Shown piece by piece: positions 51,642-60,005 of a DNA stretch of 64,000 nt. Both the position numbers and the translations under genes were made by a program. The stretch comes from Candidatus Omnitrophota bacterium (GTDB taxonomy: Bacteria; Omnitrophota; Omnitrophia; Omnitrophales; Aquincolibacteriaceae), in the NCBI GenBank assembly GCA_020632475.1, contig JACKFM010000002.1, positions 114,501 to 178,500 of the forward strand, given 5' to 3'. The notes under the pieces are model-generated. The model did no database searches, had not been told where the DNA came from, and saw only the letters and a program-made list of their open reading frames with translations. Positions within the stretch are counted from its first letter, which is position 1. Each line of letters begins with the position of its first letter.

Positions 51642-52532
51642 ATGCAGCAATCAGAGAATAAAAAATCCGGGTTATATTTTTTTACATTTTTTCTCGCCGG
51701 TTTGACATTGCTTCTCATTATGGCAGGTGGTCTTGTGACCAGTCATGAGGCAGGCCTGTCTGTTCCCGATTGGCCTAAATCTTATGGGCAGTGGATGCCG
51801 CCGATGGTCGGAAACGTTTTTTGGGAACACGGTCACCGCATGATTGCCGGCAGCGTTGGTATTTTGACGCTGGTCCTGACGCTTTGGATTCAATTGAAGG
51901 AAACAAGGGTTTGGATTAAAAAAATTATGTGGTTTGGAATGCTTGCTGTGGTGCTGCAGGCTGTGCTTGGCGGATTAACCGTGATTTATTTACTGCCGCC
52001 GCCGATTTCCATCTCACATGCTTGTCTGGCACAGACCTTTTTTTGTTTATTGGTGGCTTTAGCTTTTTATTTGAGCCCTCAGGGCATCGATGTGCATTTT
52101 AATTATGCCACAGGATTGGATTCGGAGAATCATCGGAAGCTTTACCGATTGTTTTTAGTCAATACCGGCATTATTTATGCCCAATTGATTTTAGGGGCTA
52201 CGGTCAGGCATACCGGAGAGGCTGTTAGCTTTCATATTTTGGGGGCCACGCTGGTTGTTCTCCATAGTTTTCTGGCGATCTCCCGTGTATCCAAAGCCGG
52301 ACAGATCCATCCATTCGTTTTTCGTGTGAGCATGGGACTTGGGCTTGTGATTATCCTTCAGATATTTTTAGGGATAAGCGCCTTGGTTTATACCAAAGGC
52401 CTGCCTCGCGGCTATGCCCCTCTTCCTGCAGAAGTCCTTTTGACTTCTGCCCATCAGACTTTAGGCGCCGCGATTTTGGGGGCCAGTTTATTGTTGACGC
52501 TTATGCTCGCCAAGGGTCTTGATAAAAAATGA
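51642..52532 (+). CDS. ctaA: Heme A synthase (CtaA/COX15)
   Basis: The 296-residue protein has eight membrane helices in two pseudo-repeats. The COX15 motifs are GGLVTSHEAGLSVPDWPKSY and FWEHGHRMIAGSVGILTLVL. Histidines also lie in ATVRHTGEAVSFHILGATLV and LTSAHQTLGAAIL, the four heme ligands. It oxidises heme O to heme A for a heme-copper oxidase. The stop overlaps the ctaB start by four bases. Confidence 0.92.
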   Translation: MQQSENKKSGLYFFTFFLAGLTLLLIMAGGLVTSHEAGLSVPDWPKSYGQWMPPMVGNVFWEHGHRMIAGSVGILTLVLTLWIQLKETRVWIKKIMWFGMLAVVLQAVLGGLTVIYLLPPPISISHACLAQTFFCLLVALAFYLSPQGIDVHFNYATGLDSENHRKLYRLFLVNTGIIYAQLILGATVRHTGEAVSFHILGATLVVLHSFLAISRVSKAGQIHPFVFRVSMGLGLVIILQIFLGISALVYTKGLPRGYAPLPAEVLLTSAHQTLGAAILGASLLLTLMLAKGLDKK

Positions 52533-53389
52533 ACTTCCAAACGATACGCAACTATCTGGAACTTGCAAAGCCCAGATTAATTGTGTTGGTCATCTTGAGT
52601 TCCATGGCAGGGTTTTATCTTGCCTCACAAGACAGCTTTTTGAACATCTATACGTTTTGGGTCGCTTTAGGGCTGAGTATTGTTTCGGCCGGTTCACAAG
52701 TCTTAAATCAATGGATGGAACGGGTTGCGGACTCTTTGATGAGACGTACCCAAAATAGACCCATTCCGACAGGGCGCGTGAGCGCACCGGCTGCTTTCGG
52801 ATTCGGGGTTGCATTATCCTTGACCGGTTTATGTGTTCTGGCTTTGAAAGTCAATGCCGGAAGCTGCTGGATTGCGGCCGTGACGCTCTTTAGCTACATT
52901 GCACTCTATACACCTTTAAAAAAAATTACTCCCCTTTGCACTCTTGTCGGAGCCGTACCGGGCGCCCTGCCGCCTGTGGCCGGATGGGCCGCTGCTCAGT
53001 GGCCGTTGCACCAGGAGGCCTGGATTTTATTTCTTATTTTATTTTTGTGGCAAATGCCGCATTTTTTTGCCATTAGCTGGATTTGGCGTGATGATTATAT
53101 TCGTGCCGGATTCAGAATGATTTCTGTCGAGGATGCAACAGGAAAAAAAGTTGCCCGTCATATTTTAATTTATACGGTTCTTCTTTTGCCGGCATCGCTT
53201 TTGCCCGTTGTCGTGGGAATGAACGGGTTAGTTTATTTGATCGGTGCGGTTTTGCTCGGGATTGCATTTGTCTGGACAGCCCGATGCGGGATGAAAGACC
53301 TGAATACACATGCAAAATTGATTTTCCGCATGTCGATTATCTATTTAACCATCCTCCTTATTTTGATGGTTGTCAATAAAACCTATTAG
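52529..53389 (+). CDS. ctaB: Protoheme IX farnesyltransferase (heme O synthase)
   Basis: This is a 286-residue UbiA-family membrane protein. The prenyl diphosphate site is NQWMERVADSLMRRTQNRPI, ending PTGRVS, and a second acidic motif lies in SWIWRDDYIRAGFRMISVED. It adds a farnesyl group to heme B, the step before CtaA. ATGA overlap with ctaA indicates coupling. The residues KITPLCTLVGAVPGALPPVAG are highly typical. Confidence 0.94.
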   Translation: MNFQTIRNYLELAKPRLIVLVILSSMAGFYLASQDSFLNIYTFWVALGLSIVSAGSQVLNQWMERVADSLMRRTQNRPIPTGRVSAPAAFGFGVALSLTGLCVLALKVNAGSCWIAAVTLFSYIALYTPLKKITPLCTLVGAVPGALPPVAGWAAAQWPLHQEAWILFLILFLWQMPHFFAISWIWRDDYIRAGFRMISVEDATGKKVARHILIYTVLLLPASLLPVVVGMNGLVYLIGAVLLGIAFVWTARCGMKDLNTHAKLIFRMSIIYLTILLILMVVNKTY

Positions 53390-53393
53390 AGCC

Positions 53394-54356
53394 ATGAACC
53401 CGATTATTGAAATCAAAAATCTTATTCATGAATATAAAGGCCAACGAGCCCTGGATGGTTTGAATCTGTCGATTACCCCCAATGATGTTTTTGGATTTCT
53501 TGGGCCGAACGGATGCGGAAAAACCACGCTTTTTCGAATTCTATCTACACTTTTTCCTCCGACAAACGGGGAAGTTCAAATGATGGGGCGTGATTTGCTT
53601 ACCGATTTTTATTCTATTCGCAGAAAACTTGGAGTTGTTTTTCAAAACTCAAGCCTGGATGTGAAATTAACGGTCTGGGAAAATATGATCTATCAGGGGC
53701 GTTTGTACGGCCTTTCAGGGCGTGTGCTTGTCCGGAGGGTTGAAGAACTCCTTAACCGATTCGGCCTCAGTGAGCGTAAAAAGGATCTTGCGGGCGTGCT
53801 TTCAGGAGGTTTAAAACGCAGAGTCGAGTTGGCCAAAAGTCTTTTGCACGATCCTTCAATCTTAATTTTAGATGAACCCTCCACGGGGCTTGATCCGGGA
53901 GCCCGCCTTGATTTGTGGAAATATATTCAATATTTAAAGAGCATGGGCAACGTTACGGTTTTGGTGACTACTCATTTAATGGAAGAGGCTGAAAATTGCG
54001 CCCGGGTTGCGGTGATGAATAAAGGGTGCTTGGCCGCTTTAGGGTCTCCGGATGAATTGAAAAAGGAGTTGCCCGGAGAAGTGGTTGAAATTCAAACGGC
54101 CAAATGCGATGAGCTCCGGCAGGCGATAGAAAAACAGTATGATTTGCAGGCGCAAATCATACCGGGAGGGTTGAAACTGGAACATCCCGAAGGACATCGC
54201 ATGGTTGCACAGTTGATGGAAAAATTCACCGGATTGGTGGATGCCGTGATGGTTCGTAAACCGACCCTTGAAGATGTTTTTATTCATAAAACAGGGTATC
54301 AGTTTTGGATGAGTGACCAATCCGATGAAACACCTGACAGGATTAAACAGAAATGA
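53394..54356 (+). CDS. ABC transporter ATP-binding protein (DrrA/CcmA-like)
   Basis: This is a protein of about 320 residues from ATG 53394. A TTG at 53370 lies inside ctaB and is less likely. Walker A is LGPNGCGKTTL, the signature is LSGGLKRRVELAKSLLHDPS and Walker B is ILILDEPSTGLDPGARLD. A C-terminal extension with ALGSPDELKKELPGEVVEIQ is typical of DrrA/NatA-type exporters. It pairs with the permease that follows with a four-base overlap. In similar operons beside ctaAB and SCO genes it is thought to help oxidase assembly; the substrate is unknown. Confidence 0.88.
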   Translation: MNPIIEIKNLIHEYKGQRALDGLNLSITPNDVFGFLGPNGCGKTTLFRILSTLFPPTNGEVQMMGRDLLTDFYSIRRKLGVVFQNSSLDVKLTVWENMIYQGRLYGLSGRVLVRRVEELLNRFGLSERKKDLAGVLSGGLKRRVELAKSLLHDPSILILDEPSTGLDPGARLDLWKYIQYLKSMGNVTVLVTTHLMEEAENCARVAVMNKGCLAALGSPDELKKELPGEVVEIQTAKCDELRQAIEKQYDLQAQIIPGGLKLEHPEGHRMVAQLMEKFTGLVDAVMVRKPTLEDVFIHKTGYQFWMSDQSDETPDRIKQK

Positions 54357-55156
54357 TTTCTTTATTAGCGATTCGTACTATATGGGCACGTGAAATGATC
54401 CGTTTTTACCGCCAACCGAGCCGGGTTATGGGGGCGATCGGCACACCGCTTATTTTTTGGCTTTTAATCGGTTCGGGATTCGGCTCTTCTTTTCAGACAA
54501 AGACAGTGACCGCAGGCGGCGTTTCTTCGCAGATGAATTATCTGCTTTATTTTTTTCCGGGGACCATTTTGCTGGTACTTCTTTTTAGTTCTATTTTTTC
54601 TACGATTTCATTGATTCAGGACCGAAGCGAAGGATTTTTACAATCGGTGCTGGTTTCACCGGTTTCAAGGGCAGAGTTTATTTTAGGAAAAATTTTCGGA
54701 GGGACGACCGTCTCCTTTCTTCAGGGAGTTTTATTTTTGGTCATTGCTCAGACCGTTCATATGGCCTTAAGACCGGTTCAGGTTATTGAAGCGGCCGGGG
54801 TCATTTTTAGCGTATCATTCGCATTTACCGCACTCGGTTTTGTTCTGGCCTGGAAATTTAAATCTGTGCAGGGGTTTCATGCGGTCATGAATCTTTTTCT
54901 GATGCCGATGTGGTTTTTATCCGGAGCCATGTTTCCCCCTGACGGGGCCCCGGGATGGATTCGATTTTTAATGAATGTCAATCCGTTAAGCTACGGGCTG
55001 GCCCTCTTGCGCCAAGCGCTCTCCGGACAGACAAACGCTTATCTTTTTCATCCTATTGCGGGATTTGAACTTTACGTCCTGATCGGTTTTACGGCCATGC
55101 TTTTTTTAGTGGCTCATTTTTATGCCGCCCGCCGTAGAGTCGAGGATTTGGTGTAA
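54353..55156 (+). CDS. ABC-2 type transporter permease
   Basis: The 267-residue protein has six hydrophobic segments and the ABC-2 family pattern: LAIRTIWAREMIRFYRQPSR at the start, then FSTISLIQDRSEGFLQSVLV as coupling region and VNPLSYGLALLRQALSGQT near the end. It forms the membrane part of the exporter with the preceding ATPase. The ATGA overlap with the ATPase gene and the place between ctaB and SCO suggest a role in cytochrome oxidase maturation. Confidence 0.88.
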   Translation: MISLLAIRTIWAREMIRFYRQPSRVMGAIGTPLIFWLLIGSGFGSSFQTKTVTAGGVSSQMNYLLYFFPGTILLVLLFSSIFSTISLIQDRSEGFLQSVLVSPVSRAEFILGKIFGGTTVSFLQGVLFLVIAQTVHMALRPVQVIEAAGVIFSVSFAFTALGFVLAWKFKSVQGFHAVMNLFLMPMWFLSGAMFPPDGAPGWIRFLMNVNPLSYGLALLRQALSGQTNAYLFHPIAGFELYVLIGFTAMLFLVAHFYAARRRVEDLV

Positions 55157-55169
55157 GGATTGTGATCAT

Positions 55170-55799
55170 ATGAAGACGAAAAAAATAACGGGGGTCATGG
55201 CTGTTGTCTTTATGTTATGGATGACCTGCGTGATCGGCTTTGTCATACTGAAGACAAAGAACACCAGGCCTGAACTTCCCGTATTAGGGCAGGTGCCTTC
55301 TTTTTCCCTGACTGATCAGAGCGGACAGGTGTTTAAATCCGAAGGGCTTTCCGGAAAGGTCTGGATCGCTGATTTTATTTTTACACGCTGCTCAGGGCCG
55401 TGTCCGATGATGAGCTATCATTTGGAAAGAATTCAGCAGAAACTTTTGAATGAAGATGCGATTCGACTGGTATCCTTCAGCGTTGATCCCGAGTGGGATA
55501 GCCCCGAGGTTTTGCATCAATATGCTGCGGGTTTTCAGGCCAAGACCGGAAAGTGGTTTTTTTTAACCGGGGATCAGGCAGTTATTTATCCGTTGTCGAT
55601 GCAGCATTTTAAACTTGGTGTCGGCCGCGAAGTGACACCCGAGGATGATTTAAAACATGCGGTCATGCACAGCACGCGGTTTGTTTTGGTGGATCAAAAA
55701 GGCGCTATTCGCGGTTATTATGACAGCGCGGATGAAACGGCGTTGAACCGGTTGGTGCAGGATGCCGCCGAGCTGGCTCACAAGGGGCATAGAAAGTAG
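55170..55799 (+). CDS. SCO1/SenC family copper chaperone
   Basis: This is a protein of 209 residues from ATG 55170, 13 bases after the permease stop; an earlier frame start at 55122 lies inside the permease gene. One membrane anchor (about 7-28) is followed by a thioredoxin-like domain. The copper-binding CxxxC is Cys74-SGP-Cys78 and the third ligand is His167 in AVMHSTRFVLV. SCO proteins deliver copper to the CuA site of cytochrome oxidase. It fits the heme A genes upstream. Confidence 0.92.
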   Translation: MKTKKITGVMAVVFMLWMTCVIGFVILKTKNTRPELPVLGQVPSFSLTDQSGQVFKSEGLSGKVWIADFIFTRCSGPCPMMSYHLERIQQKLLNEDAIRLVSFSVDPEWDSPEVLHQYAAGFQAKTGKWFFLTGDQAVIYPLSMQHFKLGVGREVTPEDDLKHAVMHSTRFVLVDQKGAIRGYYDSADETALNRLVQDAAELAHKGHRK

Positions 55800-55807
55800 G
55801 GAGCGAT

Positions 55808-56221
55808 ATGGACACATCTCAATTGCCGGCTTTAAATGCGGTGCTCAATGCAACGTGCGCGGTGTTTCTTTTAATGGGATTCGGGTTTGTGCGTACGGGG
55901 CGTATTGAAGCGCATAAGAAATGTATGGGTGCGGCTCTACTGGTGTCGGTTCTTTTTCTGGTCTCCTATCTTTATTATCACTATTACCATGGTTCCACCA
56001 AGTTTCAGGGCCAAGGCTGGATCCGCCCGGTTTATTTTGCGATTCTGATCTCCCACACTCTTTTGGCAGGTATAATTGTTCCGCTGGCATGCATCACAGT
56101 TTTTCGTGCTTTGAAAAATCAAATTGAAAAACACCGCAAGATTGCGCGAATCACTTTTCCCTTGTGGCTCTATGTTTCAGTAACCGGTGTTGTGATTTAT
56201 TGGATGCTCTACCACACATAG
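55808..56221 (+). CDS. DUF420 family membrane protein
   Basis: The 137-residue protein has four membrane helices. Conserved residues such as HKKCMGAALLVSVLFLVSYL, YYHYYHGSTKFQGQGWIRP and the late HRKIARITFPLWLYVSVTGV mark DUF420, a family found beside cytochrome oxidase and SCO genes (CtaM-like). A role in oxidase assembly is suggested by this neighbourhood. Eight bases separate it from the SCO gene. Confidence 0.88.
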   Translation: MDTSQLPALNAVLNATCAVFLLMGFGFVRTGRIEAHKKCMGAALLVSVLFLVSYLYYHYYHGSTKFQGQGWIRPVYFAILISHTLLAGIIVPLACITVFRALKNQIEKHRKIARITFPLWLYVSVTGVVIYWMLYHT

Positions 56222-56270
56222 CGATAAGCGTTAATGAGTTCTTTCTTCAGGCATTTTGCTTAACGCTTAT
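56220..56270 (+). repeat. Palindromic repeat (AGCGATAAGCGT family), copy 2
   Basis: ATAAGCGTTAA (56224-56234) pairs perfectly with TTAACGCTTAT (56260-56270). The left arm begins in the DUF420 stop codon. Copy 1 is at 39931-39995. Confidence 0.65.
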
Positions 56271-56284
56271 TACTAGGAGTGATT

Positions 56285-56455
56285 GTGATTTATTATGCAG
56301 GAAGAATATTTCAGCTCATCGGGCTGCTGGCAATGCCCTCGGCCATGTGGATTGCCCAGATCGAGCACGATGAGGCTAAATCCATCGGTGTTTTTGTAGG
56401 CTCACTCATTATTTTTTATTTAGGAGTTTTACTCGTGAATACGGGAAAGAAGTAA
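56285..56455 (+). CDS. Small two-helix membrane protein, GTG start
   Basis: From GTG 56285 the frame gives 56 residues (MIYYAGRIFQLIGLLAMPSA... VLLVNTGKK), with two hydrophobic helices separated by an acidic turn (QIEHDEAKS). AGGAGTGATT upstream gives a good ribosome site. The gene lies in the oxidase-assembly group, three bases before the DegT gene, so it is probably translated. I do not recognise the family. Confidence 0.65.
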   Translation: MIYYAGRIFQLIGLLAMPSAMWIAQIEHDEAKSIGVFVGSLIIFYLGVLLVNTGKK

Positions 56456-56458
56456 TGT

Positions 56459-57562
56459 ATGAAAGTACCCTTTCTTGATTTAAAGGCACAATACGAGCCG
56501 TTGCAGGCAGAGCTGGAGGCCGCGGTTTTAAAAGTCCTCAGAAGCCAGTGTTATGCTCTGGGTGAAGAAGTCGAAATGTTTGAACGCGGTTTTGCGGCAT
56601 ATTGCGGGGCTCAATATTGTGTGGGGCTCAATTCGGGAACATCGGCGCTTATCTTAGCGCTCAAGGCGATGGGGATCGGGCCCGGCGATGAAGTCCTTAC
56701 GGTTCCGCAGACTTTTTTTGCGACTTCCGAAGCGATTAACTGGGTCGGAGCAATGCCGGTTTTTGTTGATGTCGATGAAAAAACACGCACCATGGATCCT
56801 TCCAAAATTGAACAGGCCGTTAATCCTAAAACCAAAGCGATTATACCGGTTCATCTTTACGGGCATTCGGCGGACATGGATCCGATTCTTGAGATTGCCG
56901 GTAGACACAAATTATGGGTTCTGGAAGACGCGGCCCAGGCGCACGGTGCTAAGTATAAAGGAAAACGGGTGGGCGCCCTGGGACATGCGGCCTGTTTTAG
57001 TTTTTATCCGACGAAGAATCTCGGAGCCTGCGGCGAGGCCGGCGCAGTTGTGACCTCGGATGAAAATTTGGCGGTTGCAGTTCAAAAATTGAGAAATCAC
57101 GGAGGTATCCAGCGTTACCGCCATGATTTGATCGGGATGAATGCGCGTATGGAAGCGATTCAGGGTGCGGTTCTGAATATTAAACTCAAGCATGTGGAGG
57201 AGTGGAATCAAAAACGCCGTGCAAATGCGAATCGTTATCATCAGTTGCTTCAAGGAGCGCGGGTGGTTCTTCCCCAGACCGCGGAGTGGGCCGAGAGCGT
57301 GTTTAATAGTTATGTCGTTTGTTCGTCAGAACGGGATCGCCTTATTGATCATCTAAATCAGAATCATGTCGGAAGTCTTATTTATTATCCCAACAGTTTA
57401 CATCTGCTGGATGTTTACAAAAGTTTGGGATATCGAAAAGGGGATCTGCCGGTATCTGAGCGTTTAACCGCTGAAGTGCTTTCGCTGCCGATATATCCTG
57501 AATTAACCCATGAACAGATTGAGTATGTGGCCGGAGTGATTCAAGAGGAATGGAAACTATAA
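56459..57562 (+). CDS. DegT/DnrJ/EryC1/StrS family aminotransferase
   Basis: This 367-residue PLP enzyme aminates nucleotide-linked keto sugars. The PLP lysine is Lys186 in FSFYPTKNLGACGEAGAVVT. Other family motifs are NSGTSALILALKAMGIGPGD, PVHLYGHSADMDPI and EDAAQAHGAKYKGKRVG. It is likely part of cell-surface sugar synthesis; rfbB lies 1.3 kb downstream. The exact sugar is not predictable from sequence alone. Confidence 0.92.
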   Translation: MKVPFLDLKAQYEPLQAELEAAVLKVLRSQCYALGEEVEMFERGFAAYCGAQYCVGLNSGTSALILALKAMGIGPGDEVLTVPQTFFATSEAINWVGAMPVFVDVDEKTRTMDPSKIEQAVNPKTKAIIPVHLYGHSADMDPILEIAGRHKLWVLEDAAQAHGAKYKGKRVGALGHAACFSFYPTKNLGACGEAGAVVTSDENLAVAVQKLRNHGGIQRYRHDLIGMNARMEAIQGAVLNIKLKHVEEWNQKRRANANRYHQLLQGARVVLPQTAEWAESVFNSYVVCSSERDRLIDHLNQNHVGSLIYYPNSLHLLDVYKSLGYRKGDLPVSERLTAEVLSLPIYPELTHEQIEYVAGVIQEEWKL

Positions 57563-57609
57563 GATCCTCTCTATACTCAAAACCGTTTTTATGTTAAGAT
57601 TCACGCCTT

Positions 57610-57978
57610 ATGACTGACAATACCGCCCGCAAGGGACCCCGTCCCGAATTAATTGCCCAAAAGCCGGAACGCAAGCGTGAACCGCGTCAACTGGCTGTGA
57701 TTAATCAGAACAGCTGCACCGGTTGTGAGGCCTGTGTCATCTTCTGTCCGGTGGATTGTATAGAAACCGTTCCGGGTGCTGACTGGGCTCAATTTCAAAC
57801 TGTCGTTGAAGTGGATATTGAGCGTTGTATCGGTTGCGCACTGTGTGCCAAGCACTGTCCGTGGGACACGATTCCCATGTTCGGCTATGCCGAAGGGATT
57901 CAAAAAGCTCCTGAAATAACCCGCCGCAGTATTTGTAATCAGAAAACCATCGAAGACGTTACCCCTGCAGAGTCTTAA
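57610..57978 (+). CDS. Ferredoxin-type protein with two [4Fe-4S] motifs
   Basis: This is a 122-residue protein. Two complete cluster motifs are present: CTGCEACVIFCPVDC and CIGCALCAKHCPWD. A 35-residue basic Pro/Arg/Lys-rich N-terminus and a short C-terminal tail flank them. It resembles ferredoxins associated with geranylgeranyl reductase or polyferredoxin-like electron transfer, but the partner is unknown. It is not obviously in an operon. Confidence 0.85.
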   Translation: MTDNTARKGPRPELIAQKPERKREPRQLAVINQNSCTGCEACVIFCPVDCIETVPGADWAQFQTVVEVDIERCIGCALCAKHCPWDTIPMFGYAEGIQKAPEITRRSICNQKTIEDVTPAES

Positions 57979-57979
57979 A

Positions 57980-58076
57980 AAAGCAAGACTAAGCATTGAG
58001 CGATGAGGGCTGAGCTCTCAAGAAACTCTTTTGAGTTTTGTGGCTCAAACCTCGGCCCTTAGTCCTCAGTCCTGTT
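57980..58076 (-). repeat. Inverted copy of the AACAGGACTGAG repeat between convergent genes
   Basis: CTCAGTCCTGTT (58065-58076) is the reverse complement of AACAGGACTGAG and begins in the stop codon of the minus-strand gene at 58075. The left side (GAGGGCTGAG) pairs partly with CTCGGCCCTTAG. It could terminate transcription from both sides. Confidence 0.6.
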
Positions 58077-58656
58077 AAAGAGTGACCCCGTCAAGGCGCA
58101 GCCAGCTTGCCGCAAAAAAAGTGGGCGGTTTTGACATGTCAACCAATTCGATATCCTGGATATCCGAGCCTGTAAAATTGAATTCTTTCTCGTCGTAGAG
58201 CCCCAGGAGTTCATGCCGGTGGGCAATAAAAGCATAGGCGTAATGCTTTCCGTTTTTGAGTGTCAATGAGACCAGATGTCCGCCTTCGATCGTTTCAGGA
58301 ACACCTGCCAATTTTCGCGACAAAATCTCAGGAAGCAGGCGTTTTTCCTTTTCGATATTCAGGCTGCGAAATTGTTTTTCAGCCCGCTCGCGGCGGTTGC
58401 GGGCATCCTCATAAGCTTTGTCAACTTTGTGATACATAAAGACAATCAGCGGAACCAGAAAGACCATCCAGGTGCCGAATACAGCCGCAACCCAGATGGC
58501 AGCAGTTTTTGTTTCGCGAATGCTGCCGAAATGGCGGGCAATCAGAGGGGTCCAGATGGCATGGGCTGCAAAAAAAGACAGAATGGTCAGCGTAATCCAC
58601 GCCACCCACCACAGAACAGTTTGTGTTCCCTTTTTTTGTTTAGATTTTTCTGACAT
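58075..58656 (-). CDS. Hypothetical membrane protein with two N-terminal helices
   Basis: In this 193-residue protein two membrane helices (about 13-33 and 46-70) are followed by a charged coiled-coil (KVDKAYEDARNRRERAEKQF) and a beta-rich C-terminal domain (about 110-193, LAGVPETIEGGHLVSLTLKN). I do not recognise the family. It stands alone on the minus strand and converges with the ferredoxin gene. The start is preceded by AAAGAGGTTC. Confidence 0.7.
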   Translation of the reverse strand: MSEKSKQKKGTQTVLWWVAWITLTILSFFAAHAIWTPLIARHFGSIRETKTAAIWVAAVFGTWMVFLVPLIVFMYHKVDKAYEDARNRRERAEKQFRSLNIEKEKRLLPEILSRKLAGVPETIEGGHLVSLTLKNGKHYAYAFIAHRHELLGLYDEKEFNFTGSDIQDIELVDMSKPPTFFAASWLRLDGVTL

Positions 58657-58872
58657 AAATGAACCTCTTTAAGAAGGGGGTATTTTAATTCAAATTTGTG
58701 ATGGTTTCCACCCGTATAAGTTAAAAGTCAGAAAACCGAAAAGCCACCGGACAGTTTAAAGCAAGAAAGTGAGACCGCTTCTATCAGACACGATACCATG
58801 CTGACTTTCAGACTCTGGTCTTTTATCGATAGATATATTATGATACAGGCTTCTTAGACTTTGGAGGTTTAG

Positions 58873-59970
58873 ATGCACAAGACGATTATCGTGACAGGCG
58901 GTGCGGGTTTTATCGGCAGTAATTTTGTCAGGCACCTTGTGGACAAGACGAAACTTGAAAAAATCGTTATTTTAGACAAACTGACTTATGCCGGTAATTT
59001 AGGAAATCTCGAGGGAATACTCGACCCGGCGCGAGTCATTTTTGAGAAGAACGATATTGCCGATGCCAAGGCCGTTGAACGGATTTATCAAAAACATCGG
59101 CCGGATTGGATTGTTAACTTCGCCGCTGAATCACATGTGGACAGATCCATTGATAACCCCAGCGATTTTATTGAAACCAATATTGTCGGAACATCCATTT
59201 TGTTGGATAAAGCCTTAAAGTATTACGGGGAATCGGATGCAGAGCATAAAAAAACTTTTCGTTTTCTGCACGTCTCTACCGACGAAGTTTACGGAACCCT
59301 TGGAGCCGAAGGGCTTTTTAAAGAAGAAACCCCTTATGCTCCCAACTCGCCTTATGCCGCATCCAAGGCGGCGGCTGATCATTTGGTGCGTGCTTATTAT
59401 GAAACTTACGGCCTTCCCGCGTTGATTACCAATTGTTCCAATAACTATGGCCCTTACCAATTCCCTGAAAAATTAATCCCGCTGGCATTGTTAAATGCGA
59501 TCGAAGGCAAGAGCATTCCGATTTACGGTGACGGATTAAATGTGCGCGACTGGCTTTATGTGGAAGATCATTGCGAGGGTATTTTGCTGGCCCTTCAAAA
59601 AGGAAGGCCGGGTGAAAAGTATAATATCGGCGGCAGTAATGAGAAGACCAATATGGAGGTGATTAATACACTGTTGGGTTTTATCGAAGAATTTTCTCCC
59701 GCAGCCGCTAATACGGCGCTCAGCAGTAAAGGTATCAAATCGTATGAGGCCTTGAAGACATTTGTCAAAGACCGTCCGGGTCATGACCGGCGGTATGCCA
59801 TTGATGCTCAAAAGATTAAAACCGAATTGGGGTGGCAGCCCCAGCACAACTTTCAAACCGGTTTGCGTGCAACGGTGCAGTGGTATTTGAGCCACCTGGA
59901 TTGGTGTAGAGAGGTGCAGTCCGGTAAATATCAGCGTGAACGGCTGGGACTTGCACAGGCCTCAGACTAA
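58873..59970 (+). CDS. rfbB: dTDP-glucose 4,6-dehydratase
   Basis: The 365-residue extended SDR enzyme makes dTDP-4-keto-6-deoxyglucose for rhamnose and related sugars. It has the NAD site TGGAGFIGSNF (7-17). The dehydratase pair is Asp137-Glu138 in HVSTDEVYGTL, and catalytic Tyr161/Lys165 lie in SPYAASKAA. Typical segments ESHVDRSIDNPSDFIETNIV and NNYGPYQFPEKLIP are present. GGAGG lies seven bases before the ATG. No rfbA, rfbC or rfbD gene is next to it. Confidence 0.94.
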   Translation: MHKTIIVTGGAGFIGSNFVRHLVDKTKLEKIVILDKLTYAGNLGNLEGILDPARVIFEKNDIADAKAVERIYQKHRPDWIVNFAAESHVDRSIDNPSDFIETNIVGTSILLDKALKYYGESDAEHKKTFRFLHVSTDEVYGTLGAEGLFKEETPYAPNSPYAASKAAADHLVRAYYETYGLPALITNCSNNYGPYQFPEKLIPLALLNAIEGKSIPIYGDGLNVRDWLYVEDHCEGILLALQKGRPGEKYNIGGSNEKTNMEVINTLLGFIEEFSPAAANTALSSKGIKSYEALKTFVKDRPGHDRRYAIDAQKIKTELGWQPQHNFQTGLRATVQWYLSHLDWCREVQSGKYQRERLGLAQASD

Positions 59971-60005
59971 ATGGATTGTTATTTCATAAAACAGGAGAGG
60001 GAAAT

